A DNA stretch of 41,033 nt, taken from the NCBI GenBank assembly GCA_021852055.1, contig JAJZOD010000011.1:1-41033 (forward strand), written 5' to 3'. Below the pieces are notes generated by a model that worked only from the letters and a program-made list of their open reading frames with translations, made no database searches and was not told the origin of the DNA. Positions 15,890-25,194 of this stretch are shown piece after piece (position 1 is the first letter of the stretch; every line of letters begins with the position of its first letter). Source of the DNA: Microcaldota archaeon. GTDB taxonomy: Archaea > Micrarchaeota > Micrarchaeia > Micrarchaeales > CABMGC01. Both the position numbers and the translations under genes were made by a program.

Positions 15890-18800
15890 GTGTTCAATCT
15901 AAACGCCAATGAGGAGTATGTTCTAAAGTATTGGAGTGATAACAAGATCCTGGAGAAGGCCCGGCAGAAGAATAAGGGCAAGAAACCATTCTACTTCCTA
16001 GACGGTCCTCCATATGCAAGCGGAGATCTGCATCCGGGGCAGATATGGGTAAAATCAGTAAAAGACATACTTGTGCGCTACAGGCGCATGAAGGGCCTTG
16101 ATGTGCATGACAGGGCCGGCTTTGATGTCCACGGCCTTCCCATAGAAAACAAGATCGAAAAGCTGCTTGAGCTCAAATCGAAGAAAGAGATAGAGGATAA
16201 AGTGGGTGTGGAGAACTTCGTGAATGAGTGCAGGAAGTATGTCGACTCCCTTATACCGAAGATGACTGCAGACTTCAGGCGCTTCGGCTCATCCCTTGAT
16301 TTTGATTCCGCATACCTTGCTTACAGGAACGAGTTCATAGAATCGGCATGGTCCATGCTGAAGTCAATTCACAAAAAGGGGCTTCTGTATACTGAACCTA
16401 AACCAATGCTCTTCTGCCCACACTGCGAAACTGTGCTGGCGCAGGGCGGAGCAGAGGTCGTTTACTCTGATGAAAAAGACCCGTCAATATTTGTTGCGTT
16501 CAAGATTGATTCAAGAGCATCAAAAGCCGGAATAAGTGCAGACGGAGACACATATCTGGTCATCTGGACTACAACTCCATGGACTCTGCCTTCAAACATT
16601 GCAGTTGCAGTAAATCCAAAAGAGCGTTACGTGATTGTAAGCGCAAAATCCATGCATCTGATAATTGCAAAGCAGCGCCTCGACGCAGTAATGTCTGCAT
16701 TAGGAGAAAATGCAGTTGTCGAGTCGGAATTCTACGGAAGCGAGCTTGAAGGCATAAGGTATGTAAGTCCGTTGGAAGAAAAAATCCCAAAGCAGGCCGA
16801 GTTTAGGAAATTTCATAAAGTTGTGATGGCCGAAAGTCTTGTTTCATTGGAAGAGGGCAGCGGCCTTGTTCACATAGCACCGGGCCATGGTGCAGAAGAC
16901 TATGTTATAGGGAAAAAGAACAACCTTCCAATATTCTCGCCGGTAAACATGCAGGCAGTATACACTGAAGAAGCAGGTTCATACTCGGGCTTGAAAGTGC
17001 CTGGTGAGGCAAATGCTGCAGTCCTCGCAGACCTAAAGGTCAACGGCTCCCTTCTTGATGAAGGCCATATAACGCACAGTTACCCGCACTGCTGGCGCTG
17101 CAACAGCAAGCTCATACTTATAAACACAAAGCAGTGGTTCCTCAACGTGCAAAAGCTGAAGAAGAAGCTGATAAGCGAGAACAAAAAAGTATTGTGGCAT
17201 CCTGGGGAGGCGCAGGCCTGGTTTGAGGATGTGCTGCAGGGATCACCTGACTGGAGCATAGCCCGCCAGAGATACTGGGGAATACCAGTGCCTATCTGGG
17301 AGTGTGGCAAGTGCGGCAGCACGCATGTTGTCGGTTCGCTTGAAGAGCTCTCATCACTGAGCTTAGACAGCGCAAAGGTTGCATCCATGCAGGACTTGCA
17401 CAGGCCTTACATAGATTCTGTTGTGCTTAAGTGCAGCACATGCGGCTCTGAGATGAAACGCATAAAAGACGTTTTTGACGTTTGGTTTGATTCCGGGATA
17501 GCGTTTAGGTCAAGCTTGTCTGATGACGAGTTCAAGAACATGTTTCCTGCAGATTTTATACTTGAAGGGAAGGATCAGCTTCGCGGCTGGTTCTCAACTC
17601 TCCTAAAAACCAGCGTAATGGTATACGGCAAGGCGCCATATAAAAACGTTGTCATTGATGGCATGCTTCTTGCCGAGGACGGCCGCGAGATGCATAAGAG
17701 CTGGGGCAATTATATCGCATTGAGCGAACTGCTAAAGATAACCAGCGCAGATGCGTACAGGCTGTGGTGCTCAAACCACACGCAATGGCTTGATCTTCAG
17801 TTCAAAAAGGCTGAGATAAAAGAGGCCGAGAAAAAGATAAATACATTGTATAATATATTCAACCTGTTTCAGGATTACTCCTCCGCTGCCGGCTATGTGC
17901 CAAAAAGGGTCAAAAAGCCAGTAATAAAAGAGGATAGCAATTTAGAAGACAAATGGATACTTTCTAGGCTGGCAAGCGTTGCAGCTGAGGTTGATTCTGC
18001 ATTGCAGGGATATACAGTGCAGCGGGCAAACAAGTCTCTGGGCGATTTTCTGCTAAATGACTTAAGCAGGTTCTACCTGAAGATAGCAAAGCGCAGGATA
18101 GCATACGGCACAAAGGCAGACTCAAGGAGAACCCTCGACATAATAAACTACATCATGTATAATGTCATAACATTAATGACGCCTTTTGCCCCTTTGACAA
18201 CAGAGTATCTTTATCTAAACAACTACGCAGGGTATGACCGCGCTCCTGAAAGCATCTCGCTCTGCGGCTGGCCAAAGATTCCCGGAAAACTGATGAATAA
18301 CGAGATAGAACTCCAGTTCAAGGTAGCTGATTCTGCGCTGAGCGCCATACTGAACAGCCGCGAGAAATCAGGCGTGAAGCTCAGGTGGCCTATCCTAACC
18401 GCTACGATCGAAGTGATATCGCCACAAGCTGAAAACGACCTGCAGCGCATGTCCGGAATAATGGAGGAGTATGCCAATGTCAAGAAAATAATTGTTAAGA
18501 GGGTAGAGTCATTTTCTACAGACATAAGGCCTAACTTCTCCGCCATAGGCCCAGAATTCAAAGAGAAGAGCAATGCAGTATCAGAGGCGCTGAAATCTGC
18601 AAATGCGGCAGAGCTGTCTGACGCCATTTCAAGAAGCGGACATTATGAACTGCATACAACCGCAGGAACTGTGCGGATAACTCCACAACATTTCACAACC
18701 ATAGAAAAACTGACAAAGGAGAACTCGGTAAAGTTTGATTATGGGATAGCATACATAGAGCCAAAACTCGACGCAGGACTAATGGAAGAAGCCATCATCC

Positions 18801-19033
18801 GCGAGTTTGAGCGCAGAGTCCAGGTTCTGCGCAAAAATCATGGGCTGAAGAAGGCAGATAAGATTCTGCTGCACTATACCGCATCCCCTGAACTGTCAAG
18901 GATAATAAACTCGAACAGCGCAAAGATACGTGCTGATGTAGGCGCAAAGAGCATAGACAACTCCGCAGGGGAGGGGGCGACGGAATTTGATATAGAGGGA
19001 GAAACAGCAGTTATATCCTTAGAGCGCGTGTGA
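15890..19033 (+). CDS. ileS: Isoleucyl-tRNA synthetase
   Basis: 1047 aa, the normal archaeal length. Class I core: PPYASGDLHPGQIW carries the HIGH equivalent HPGQ at 48-51, and GREMHKSWGNYI carries the KMSKS equivalent near residue 600. The CP1 editing domain (TWTTTPWTLPSNIAVAV, GSGLVHIAPGHGAEDY) is complete. Zinc-type Cys clusters occur in FCPHCE, CGKCGSTH and CSTCGSE. The DIFDVWFDSG-like motif (DVFDVWFDSG) and the GKDQLRGWF motif are specific to IleRS. The HPGQ version of HIGH is unusual but keeps the first His. GTG 15890 is chosen for the aggt element 9 nt upstream; MFNLNANEEYVLKYW is a natural start. It charges tRNA-Ile in the cytosol. Confidence 0.95.
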   Translation: MFNLNANEEYVLKYWSDNKILEKARQKNKGKKPFYFLDGPPYASGDLHPGQIWVKSVKDILVRYRRMKGLDVHDRAGFDVHGLPIENKIEKLLELKSKKEIEDKVGVENFVNECRKYVDSLIPKMTADFRRFGSSLDFDSAYLAYRNEFIESAWSMLKSIHKKGLLYTEPKPMLFCPHCETVLAQGGAEVVYSDEKDPSIFVAFKIDSRASKAGISADGDTYLVIWTTTPWTLPSNIAVAVNPKERYVIVSAKSMHLIIAKQRLDAVMSALGENAVVESEFYGSELEGIRYVSPLEEKIPKQAEFRKFHKVVMAESLVSLEEGSGLVHIAPGHGAEDYVIGKKNNLPIFSPVNMQAVYTEEAGSYSGLKVPGEANAAVLADLKVNGSLLDEGHITHSYPHCWRCNSKLILINTKQWFLNVQKLKKKLISENKKVLWHPGEAQAWFEDVLQGSPDWSIARQRYWGIPVPIWECGKCGSTHVVGSLEELSSLSLDSAKVASMQDLHRPYIDSVVLKCSTCGSEMKRIKDVFDVWFDSGIAFRSSLSDDEFKNMFPADFILEGKDQLRGWFSTLLKTSVMVYGKAPYKNVVIDGMLLAEDGREMHKSWGNYIALSELLKITSADAYRLWCSNHTQWLDLQFKKAEIKEAEKKINTLYNIFNLFQDYSSAAGYVPKRVKKPVIKEDSNLEDKWILSRLASVAAEVDSALQGYTVQRANKSLGDFLLNDLSRFYLKIAKRRIAYGTKADSRRTLDIINYIMYNVITLMTPFAPLTTEYLYLNNYAGYDRAPESISLCGWPKIPGKLMNNEIELQFKVADSALSAILNSREKSGVKLRWPILTATIEVISPQAENDLQRMSGIMEEYANVKKIIVKRVESFSTDIRPNFSAIGPEFKEKSNAVSEALKSANAAELSDAISRSGHYELHTTAGTVRITPQHFTTIEKLTKENSVKFDYGIAYIEPKLDAGLMEEAIIREFERRVQVLRKNHGLKKADKILLHYTASPELSRIINSNSAKIRADVGAKSIDNSAGEGATEFDIEGETAVISLERV

Positions 19034-19203
19034 CTACGACCATCAGGTCTTACCTAGAATGCGATGCTCTATTGCCCGGCATAACTGCATATTCTAAATC
19101 TGGGTCTAAACCCGGGGTATCAATTAATCCGGATGCGCAGCCTAACTTCAATGCAAGAAGTACCTCCAAAACTGTTAAATATCTCAAAATCAACAATTAC
19201 ATT
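19034..19203. other. Intergenic region between ileS and the TPR gene
   Basis: The frame following ileS is open from 19030 but lacks gene-like sequence until 19204. A short hairpin (gggt at 19102-19105 with accc at 19110-19113) and a TATA-like gttaaatatc at 19174-19183 are visible. The latter, about 26 nt before ATG 19204, marks the promoter of the next gene. Confidence 0.4.
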
Positions 19204-20064
19204 ATGTTTAGAGCAAAGCTGTTTAGATCAAACCTACGTCACCACGCAAACAGTCTGCAAGTGCAGCGGCAGGAAGGTCTCGCATGCATTCCAGAAAAGG
19301 TGCAGCTGCCAGCTACAGTACAAGAGATATTTAATATCGAATTCAGCTTTTTCGGTCTGCCACATGAACAACGCAGCCACGTAACCGGCAAATATGCGTC
19401 CCATGTATCCACAATAATGGAAAGTATAAGCACTTCGAAAAAAGATGAAAAGAAGCTTTTTATGGAGATAGCCCGTATTCTCAGGAGCAAGCTAAAGGTT
19501 ACTTTTGAGGAGGACAGCACGCTTATCCGGTCAGCTACAGAAAAATCGTTCAATTGCTATTCGTCTGTTGTGCTTGTATCTGATGTTTTGCAGCGCATAG
19601 GAAATAAAGTCGAGATAATTATCTCACCAGGGCACATACTTTTGGCAGGCAGCACGCATGCATTCGAAACAACCTCCGCTCCAGAATACGCGGCTTTTCA
19701 CAGGAGTTTTATCAAAGGAAATTATCCGGTGCATTGGAAACTGGGCGTTGAAAAACTTGTAGGTCCTGCATGGAACAACATCGGGGTTATGCTTTTAAAA
19801 GAAGGGAAAATCATGCAGGCCCTTCCTGGATTTGAGCGTTCATTAAAAATAAATCCATCTGACACCGAGGCCATGTACAATATCGGTACCGCTCTCTGCA
19901 TGCAGCAAAAATACGAAGATGCCATTGCAGTGTACAGAAAAATACTTGAAATAAATCCACACGATGACGTTGTGGCGCAGAAAGTGCAGCATATACTATC
20001 GCATAACGACCAAAAAAGTAAAACGCCTGCAGCGTCTCAAGAAATGCCTAATCTCCGCATGTAA
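19204..20064 (+). CDS. TPR protein with a transglutaminase-like (SirB1-type) N-terminal domain
   Basis: 286 aa from ATG 19204; the TATA box at 19174-19183 supports this start over the upstream open frame. Residues about 114-160 (FNCYSSVVLVSDVLQRIG, SPGHILL, THAFETT) resemble the SirB1/transglutaminase-like fold, in which a Cys (C118) and His (H144 or H152) form the active site and the PGH motif is typical. Whether it is catalytic is unknown. Residues about 186-255 hold two tetratricopeptide repeats (AWNNIGVMLLKEGKIMQALP, AMYNIGTALCMQQKYEDAI) for protein-protein contact. No signal peptide, so probably cytosolic. The operon context is unclear; it converges on a zinc-ribbon gene 10 bp away. Confidence 0.7.
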   Translation: MFRAKLFRSNLRHHANSLQVQRQEGLACIPEKVQLPATVQEIFNIEFSFFGLPHEQRSHVTGKYASHVSTIMESISTSKKDEKKLFMEIARILRSKLKVTFEEDSTLIRSATEKSFNCYSSVVLVSDVLQRIGNKVEIIISPGHILLAGSTHAFETTSAPEYAAFHRSFIKGNYPVHWKLGVEKLVGPAWNNIGVMLLKEGKIMQALPGFERSLKINPSDTEAMYNIGTALCMQQKYEDAIAVYRKILEINPHDDVVAQKVQHILSHNDQKSKTPAASQEMPNLRM

Positions 20065-20074
20065 TCAAAAGCAG

Positions 20075-20293
20075 TCAATCGCGCCAGTTGCTCCTTGAGG
20101 TGCTCGCTTCCTTCATGGTCCTTTTGTACTTGGTTCTTTTCTTCATGTCGCTCCAGCAGTCCTTGCATATAAACGCCTTCTCTGTTTTAGTAACGCGCTT
20201 TGAGCTCTTAAGGCAGTTGTTGCATATCTTTCTGTTGCAGTAGTTGCATACGACATGCTTGTAATTCTCCCTTCCGCATCTCTCACATAGCAT
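20075..20293 (-). CDS. Small zinc-finger protein with four CxxC pairs
   Basis: 72 aa from ATG 20293. Eight cysteines form four C-x2-C knuckles (C3/C6, C16/C19, C24/C27, C43/C46), enough for two zinc sites in a B-box or treble-clef-like arrangement (CERCGREN, CNYCNRKICNNC, CKDCW). The C-terminus is very basic (KKRTKYKRTMKEASTSRSN), suggesting RNA or DNA binding. I do not recognise a named family. Upstream in-frame codons would extend it into the promoter region of the divergent MiaB-like gene, so the shorter start is preferred. Confidence 0.75.
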   Translation of the reverse strand: MLCERCGRENYKHVVCNYCNRKICNNCLKSSKRVTKTEKAFICKDCWSDMKKRTKYKRTMKEASTSRSNWRD

Positions 20294-20332
20294 AAAATCA
20301 CTGTTATAATACACGGTAAGTATTATGCAACA

Positions 20333-20344
20333 AAATATATAAAT
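20333..20344 (+). promoter_or_regulatory. TATA box that decides the MiaB-like start
   Basis: The element aaatatataaat is centred 15 nt before the ATG at 20353 but 30 nt before the in-frame ATG at 20368. The usual archaeal spacing puts transcription start between them and favours 20368 as the true, nearly leaderless start. Confidence 0.5.
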
Positions 20345-20367
20345 AGAGCACAATGCAAACAGTATCT

Positions 20368-21756
20368 ATGACACGCGTGCTTATCGAGACCCATGGCTGC
20401 ACCCTGAATCAATCCGACAGCGATATAATCGGAGCTGTGCTGAAAAGCAATGGCGTCGAAGTGGAGTATGGCAAGTATAAAAGTGCAATGAATGACAAGT
20501 ACGATTATCTGGTAATGAATACCTGCACTGTAAAGAAACAGACGGAGCAGCGCATAACAGACAGGCTTCAGAGATTCAGTGGCCTAGGCAAAAGGCTCAT
20601 AGTCGCAGGGTGCATGGCCAGTGCAAATCCCGATATTGTGCGCACTGCGGCTCCTGATGCCAGCATACTTAGCACTTCAAAAATAAGCAGCATAAATGAA
20701 CTTATATCATCAGATTTAAGGCAGGAGCTTCTTGGTTACAGCAAGGTTCAGAAACCAGCGCTTCTGCGTCCTGTACGCTCAACTATAGCAAGGATACCGG
20801 TAAGCGAAGGCTGCCTGTCCGCATGTACCTTCTGCGAGACTAAGTCTGCGCGCGGTCCGATCTCCAGCTTCGAAGAGAAGACAATCCTAAAGGCAATATC
20901 GATGTGCGCCGCCTCAGGCTCAAAGGAGATAGAGCTCACATCCCAGGACACAGGCGCCTATGGCGCAGACACAAAGACAGATATTTCAGAGCTGGTTTCA
21001 AAGGCATCAGAGATAAAAGGCGATTTTATGATGCGCATAGGCATGCTTAATCCAGAGCACCTGCACAAATATATCGATAACCTGATACGAGTTTTTAATG
21101 AACCCGGGAGCAAACTGTTTAGGTTCCTCCATCTGCCTGTTCAGTCGGGCAGCAATAGCGTGCTAATGGACATGAAAAGGAGATATACTATTGAGGAGTA
21201 TGCATTGCTTGTAAAGGAGCTGCGCTGCAGGGTAAGCGGCATAAGCATAGCTACCGATGTAATTGTGGGATATCCGGCAGAGACTGAAGAGGCATATGCT
21301 GAAACCCGGAGCATGATTGCTGACCTTAAGCCTACAATAACAAACATATCAAAGTTTAGCAGAAGACCACATGCTTCGGCTTCAAAGCTTCGGCAGCTGC
21401 ATAATGATGTTATAAAAAGAAGAAGCACGGAGCTTTCGCGCATGGTTCGTTTGCTGCAGCAGCAGGAATACGCAAAGCATGTTGGCAGTTCTCTCCCTGT
21501 GCTTGTAACAGAGCGCGCAGGCACAACTGCATCGGGCAGGGATGCTAACTACAGGCCAGTAGGGCTGATAAGTGCCGCAGGCATAAATACTGGCGATGTA
21601 GTAGAGGCCAAAATCCTGCGCAGTTCATATGCATGCCTTGTGGCAGAAGCAACGCGCACTCTGCCGTTTGACAGTATGCTGTCCGGCAGCATGATGCAGC
21701 TGCATTTACAAAAAGCAGTAAGCCAGACGCAGCCGGCGGGCTCTGAAAGAACATAA
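20368..21756 (+). CDS. tRNA methylthiotransferase (MiaB/MtaB family, archaeal CDKAL1 type)
   Basis: 462 aa. The N-terminal UPF0004 domain supplies three cluster ligands (C11 in THGCTLN, C53 in MNTCTVK, C82 in AGCMAS). The radical-SAM motif C149-x3-C153-x2-C156 (CLSACTFC) binds the second [4Fe-4S] cluster and SAM. A short TRAM-like C-terminal domain (about 370-440, LVTERAGTT, VEAKILRSSYACLV) binds tRNA. Archaeal and eukaryotic members convert t6A37 to ms2t6A37 in tRNAs decoding ANN codons. ETHGCTLNQSDSDI is the diagnostic N-terminus. It precedes the CDGSH iron-sulfur gene by 43 bp in the same direction. Confidence 0.93.
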   Translation: MTRVLIETHGCTLNQSDSDIIGAVLKSNGVEVEYGKYKSAMNDKYDYLVMNTCTVKKQTEQRITDRLQRFSGLGKRLIVAGCMASANPDIVRTAAPDASILSTSKISSINELISSDLRQELLGYSKVQKPALLRPVRSTIARIPVSEGCLSACTFCETKSARGPISSFEEKTILKAISMCAASGSKEIELTSQDTGAYGADTKTDISELVSKASEIKGDFMMRIGMLNPEHLHKYIDNLIRVFNEPGSKLFRFLHLPVQSGSNSVLMDMKRRYTIEEYALLVKELRCRVSGISIATDVIVGYPAETEEAYAETRSMIADLKPTITNISKFSRRPHASASKLRQLHNDVIKRRSTELSRMVRLLQQQEYAKHVGSSLPVLVTERAGTTASGRDANYRPVGLISAAGINTGDVVEAKILRSSYACLVAEATRTLPFDSMLSGSMMQLHLQKAVSQTQPAGSERT

Positions 21757-21799
21757 ATAATTTGCCCTTCAATAACTGCTAAATAGCAATGGTGTAAAC

Positions 21800-21973
21800 A
21801 TGGTAGATGTAAGTGTAAAATCAACAAAGGACGGACCCAATCTTGTAGTAGTTGATGGCCAGACAAAGTTTGCATTCTGCAGATGCGGGCATTCAAACAA
21901 CAAGCCCTTCTGCGATGGTTCCCACAGGAAGGCAGAGTTCAAGGCTGAAGAAAAAGAGACCAAAATAGTGTAA
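21800..21973 (+). CDS. CDGSH iron-sulfur protein
   Basis: A 57-aa single-domain protein. The [2Fe-2S] ligands of the CDGSH (mitoNEET-type) family are present as C27-R-C29...C38-D-G-S-H42 within FCRCGHSNNKPFCDGSH, matching C-x-C-x2-S-x3-P-x-C-D-G-S-H exactly. The N-terminal strand region (NLVVVDGQTKFAFC) is the usual beta cap. It probably acts as a cytosolic redox or cluster-transfer protein. The gene has a ggtg ribosome-binding element 5 nt before ATG 21800 and ends 3 nt before gatD, so it is in an operon with the amidotransferase. The link may be only transcriptional, or it may serve the adjacent iron-sulfur methylthiotransferase. Confidence 0.92.
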   Translation: MVDVSVKSTKDGPNLVVVDGQTKFAFCRCGHSNNKPFCDGSHRKAEFKAEEKETKIV

Positions 21974-21976
21974 TTC

Positions 21977-23311
21977 ATGTATTCTCGGGAAGTCGAAAAG
22001 GTTCTCAACGGGAAAAAGATAGCCATAGGCGACAAAGTCCGCCTGGAAAAGGGCAAAGAGGTGTTAGAGGGCATACTCATGCCGCGGCCTGACTCTGGAG
22101 ATCAGTCAATCCTTGTTATAAAACTGGACAATGGCTACAACATAGGCGTTGATTTCAATTCAGTGTCTTCTGTAGAGCGCATGGGCACAACAGCGCAGGA
22201 GTTCACGTTTCCAAAAGCAAAGCTGCAACGCAACAAGGCATTGAATACTGTAAAGCTCCTTTACACCGGCGGCACCATAGGCAGCAAGGTAGATTATGCA
22301 ACCGGCGGTGTGTACATGCTGACAAAGCCAGAAGAGCTTCTGTATGATGTGCCGGAGCTTGCGGGCATAGCAAATCTTGATGTGGAGTACCTGATGAGCG
22401 TAGCCAGCGAGGATATGACTTATACTGAATGGCAGCTTATAGCCCGCAAGGCTGCAGAGGCATTCGCTTCAGGAGTTTCAGGAGTAATGATAACGCACGG
22501 CACAGACACCATGCATTTTACTTCTGCTGCCTTAAGCTTCATGCTCCAGGGTCTTCCCGGGCCTGTGGTCCTTGTCGGAGCGCAGCGCAGCCCTGACAGG
22601 GGGTCGAGCGATGCGTTCATGAACCTTATCTGCGCGGCGCATATTGCAGCATCGAGCGGCATAGCCGAGGTGGGCACATGCATGCATGCAAGCTCGTCTG
22701 ATGACTACTGCGCATTTATACGAGGAACAAAGGTGCGCAAGCTCCACACCTCTGCAAGAGATGCGTTCAAGCCTGTAAACAACGCACCTCTGGCAAAGGT
22801 CAGCGTAGATGGCAGCATGCATCATCTTGGCACTTTTAACAAGGCAGACCCAAAGAAAAAGGTAGTCCTTAAGGATGGCTATGAGCCAAAGGTGGCCCTT
22901 CTATATATGTATCCGAACTCGGATCCATCGCTCATAGGTCATTATATAAGCAAAGGCTACAAAGGGCTTATAATAGGGGCAACAGGGCTTGGACACATGC
23001 CTATATCCACATCCCATAAGGAGTACAACTGGCTGAACGGCGTGAAGGATGCAGTAGCTGCAGGCATGGTTGTCGGCATAACTTCGCAGTGCCTGTTCGG
23101 CAGGGTAAGCGGAACAGTGTACAGATATGGCCGCATGCTGACTGAAGCAGGCGCCATATACTGCGAGGATATGATGCCAGAGGTTGCTTATGTAAAGCTT
23201 GGCTGGCTCCTCGGCAACTACAGCAAAAAAGAGGCGGAGAAACTCCTTGCGGTTGACATGGTTGGTGAGATAACCCGAAGAACAGAGGCCGAGTGGCATG
23301 ATGAACAGTGA
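21977..23311 (+). CDS. gatD: Glu-tRNA(Gln) amidotransferase subunit D
   Basis: 444 aa, the normal length. An N-terminal domain of about 75 residues (IGDKVRLEKGKEVLEGILMP) is specific to GatD and is followed by a type I L-asparaginase-like domain. Its motifs are present: LYTGGTIGS at about 95-103 with the nucleophilic Thr, GVMITHGTDTMHFTSAAL for the second Thr/Asp pair, and VLVGAQRSPDRGSSDA. GatD releases ammonia from glutamine and passes it to GatE, which amidates Glu-tRNA(Gln); the pathway is unique to archaea. It overlaps gatE by 14 nt. Confidence 0.96.
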   Translation: MYSREVEKVLNGKKIAIGDKVRLEKGKEVLEGILMPRPDSGDQSILVIKLDNGYNIGVDFNSVSSVERMGTTAQEFTFPKAKLQRNKALNTVKLLYTGGTIGSKVDYATGGVYMLTKPEELLYDVPELAGIANLDVEYLMSVASEDMTYTEWQLIARKAAEAFASGVSGVMITHGTDTMHFTSAALSFMLQGLPGPVVLVGAQRSPDRGSSDAFMNLICAAHIAASSGIAEVGTCMHASSSDDYCAFIRGTKVRKLHTSARDAFKPVNNAPLAKVSVDGSMHHLGTFNKADPKKKVVLKDGYEPKVALLYMYPNSDPSLIGHYISKGYKGLIIGATGLGHMPISTSHKEYNWLNGVKDAVAAGMVVGITSQCLFGRVSGTVYRYGRMLTEAGAIYCEDMMPEVAYVKLGWLLGNYSKKEAEKLLAVDMVGEITRRTEAEWHDEQ

Positions 23312-25139
23312 TAAAATGGCACATGATTACAAGAAACTGGGCTTCATGTGCGGCCTTGAGATACACCAGCGCCTAGCTACAAAGGAGAAGCTTTTCTGCA
23401 GCTGCAGCGCCTCTTTATCCGAAGACAGGAAGACGCTCAGCATAATGAGGCGGCAGCGCGCTGTTGCTGGCGAGCTCGGGCAGATAGACCGCTCGACAGC
23501 TTTCGAGAGCAGAAAAGGGCGTCACTTCACATACAATCTATTCAAGAGCAGCTCCTGTTTAGTTGATTCAGACGAGGAGCCACCCCATGCCCTAAATCAG
23601 GAAGCACTTGAAGCTGCAATAATAATATCAGAATCTCTGAATGCGAGAATACCAGATGAGATAGAAGTGATGCGCAAGGGTGTTGTCGACGGAAGTGACC
23701 CTGGAGCGTTTCAGAGGACGATGCTCATAGGATTCAACGGCTATATAGAGCTAAGCGGCAAGAAGGTTCCTGTGCCATCAATATTTCTGGAAGAGGAATC
23801 CAGCGGCATAGTATCAAGCAATCCTGATAGTGTGGAGTACAATCTTGACAGGTTCGCCATACCTTTGATAGAGATAGATACGGATCCGGTAATAGAGAGC
23901 CCATCGCATGCAAAGGAGGTTGCCATGCGCATAGGCCTTCTTCTAAGGCTTACTGGGATGGCGCAGCGCGGAATAGGCAGCATACGCCAGGATGTCAACG
24001 TGTCTATAAAGTCGGGGGCAAGGGTTGAGATAAAAGGCTTCCAGGACCTTGACATAATGGACACCATAATTGAAAATGAGGTAACCCGGCAGGTGTCGCT
24101 TGTAAAGGCAAGGGATACGCTCAGGTCAAGGGGTGCAAAGGCAGGGAAGGCCACAGATGTTACGCATCTATTCAAGAGTACTACGGCAAAGATACTGTCT
24201 GCGCAGCTTGCTGACGGGGGTGTTGTAATCGGCATAAGGCTGCACGGCTTCAAGGGTGTTGTCGGCATGGAGATAGCCCCAGGCATGCGCCTAGGGACTG
24301 AGATAAGCGATTACGCAAAGATGGCCGGCGTGCGCGGCATAATACACAGCGATGAAGACATGAATACTTATGGTATCACTGAAAAGGAGCTGCTGCAGCT
24401 GTCTAAGGCGCTGGAGCTTGGCGATGAAGACGCGTTTGTACTTGTTGCAGAGAAGTCCGACAAGGCTGAACGCGCAGCACAACTTGCCATAGAGCGCGCA
24501 GACAAGGCCGTAGAAGGCGTGCCTTCAGAGACAAGGGCTGTTGATCAGAAAAGGCTCTGCACAAGGTTCATGCGACCTGTTCCGGGAGGCTCGCGCATGT
24601 ATCCTGAAACTGACGTGCTGCCTGTTCTGGCAGGGCATCTTGTAAAAAAGGCCCAGTCAAAGAAGGTAGACATAGACGCTGCAAGGAAGGCGCTCCACGA
24701 ACAGATAGGAAACACGCAGCTTGCAGAGCAGATGCTCTGGTCGCGTGAGCTGCCGCTTTACCGTGCCGTCATATCAGAAACAAAGGCGAGCCCTGCAGTT
24801 GCTGCATCTGTGCTCCTCGAGAAGTTCAGGGAGCTCAGTCGGGCAGGAGTGCGCATAGAGCGCATACCTCCAGATACAATAATTGAAATATTCTCGCTTT
24901 ATTCCAAAGGCAGAATAACCAAGGCCGGCATAGGCGAGATACTATCAGAAGAGCCGAAAGACGGCGCAGCTGTAGAAATCATAATAGAAGAGAAAAAACT
25001 GCAAAGGATATCAGGCAAGAAACTGCAAGAGCTCATCAGCAGCTTTGATAAAACAGACAAGCCCTCGCTGATGCGCGAGATAATGCTAAAACACAAATAT
25101 AATGTCGAGGGGGACGAGCTGAGCAGGCTGATAAAATAA
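23298..25139 (+). CDS. gatE: Glu-tRNA(Gln) amidotransferase subunit E
   Basis: 613 aa. The GatB/E cradle domain is clear: FMCGLEIHQRLATKEKLFCSCS at the N-terminus with metal-binding Cys and His, PLIEIDTDPVIESPSHA, and RQDVNVSI. The GatE-specific AspRS-like insert follows (about 270-400, GFKGVVGMEIAPGMRLGTEI), then the PVPGGSRMYPETDVLP motif. The helical plus YqeY-like tail ends at HKYNVEGDELSRLIK. With GatD it makes Gln-tRNA(Gln), implying that the organism lacks a glutaminyl-tRNA synthetase. ATG 23298 lies inside the end of gatD (translational coupling); ATG 23316 is an alternative start that leaves the conserved domain intact. Confidence 0.96.
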   Translation: MMNSDKMAHDYKKLGFMCGLEIHQRLATKEKLFCSCSASLSEDRKTLSIMRRQRAVAGELGQIDRSTAFESRKGRHFTYNLFKSSSCLVDSDEEPPHALNQEALEAAIIISESLNARIPDEIEVMRKGVVDGSDPGAFQRTMLIGFNGYIELSGKKVPVPSIFLEEESSGIVSSNPDSVEYNLDRFAIPLIEIDTDPVIESPSHAKEVAMRIGLLLRLTGMAQRGIGSIRQDVNVSIKSGARVEIKGFQDLDIMDTIIENEVTRQVSLVKARDTLRSRGAKAGKATDVTHLFKSTTAKILSAQLADGGVVIGIRLHGFKGVVGMEIAPGMRLGTEISDYAKMAGVRGIIHSDEDMNTYGITEKELLQLSKALELGDEDAFVLVAEKSDKAERAAQLAIERADKAVEGVPSETRAVDQKRLCTRFMRPVPGGSRMYPETDVLPVLAGHLVKKAQSKKVDIDAARKALHEQIGNTQLAEQMLWSRELPLYRAVISETKASPAVAASVLLEKFRELSRAGVRIERIPPDTIIEIFSLYSKGRITKAGIGEILSEEPKDGAAVEIIIEEKKLQRISGKKLQELISSFDKTDKPSLMREIMLKHKYNVEGDELSRLIK

Positions 25140-25194
25140 GCCGCAAACCGGCCAATGCAATATGCAATAATATGTAATGCTTTAATGTGATTTT

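Noticed and set aside
19090-19130. Possible tRNA half (gggtctaaaccc hairpin)
   Set aside because: The loop is not a T-loop (no TTC-R-A pattern) and no acceptor stem or D-arm can be paired nearby.
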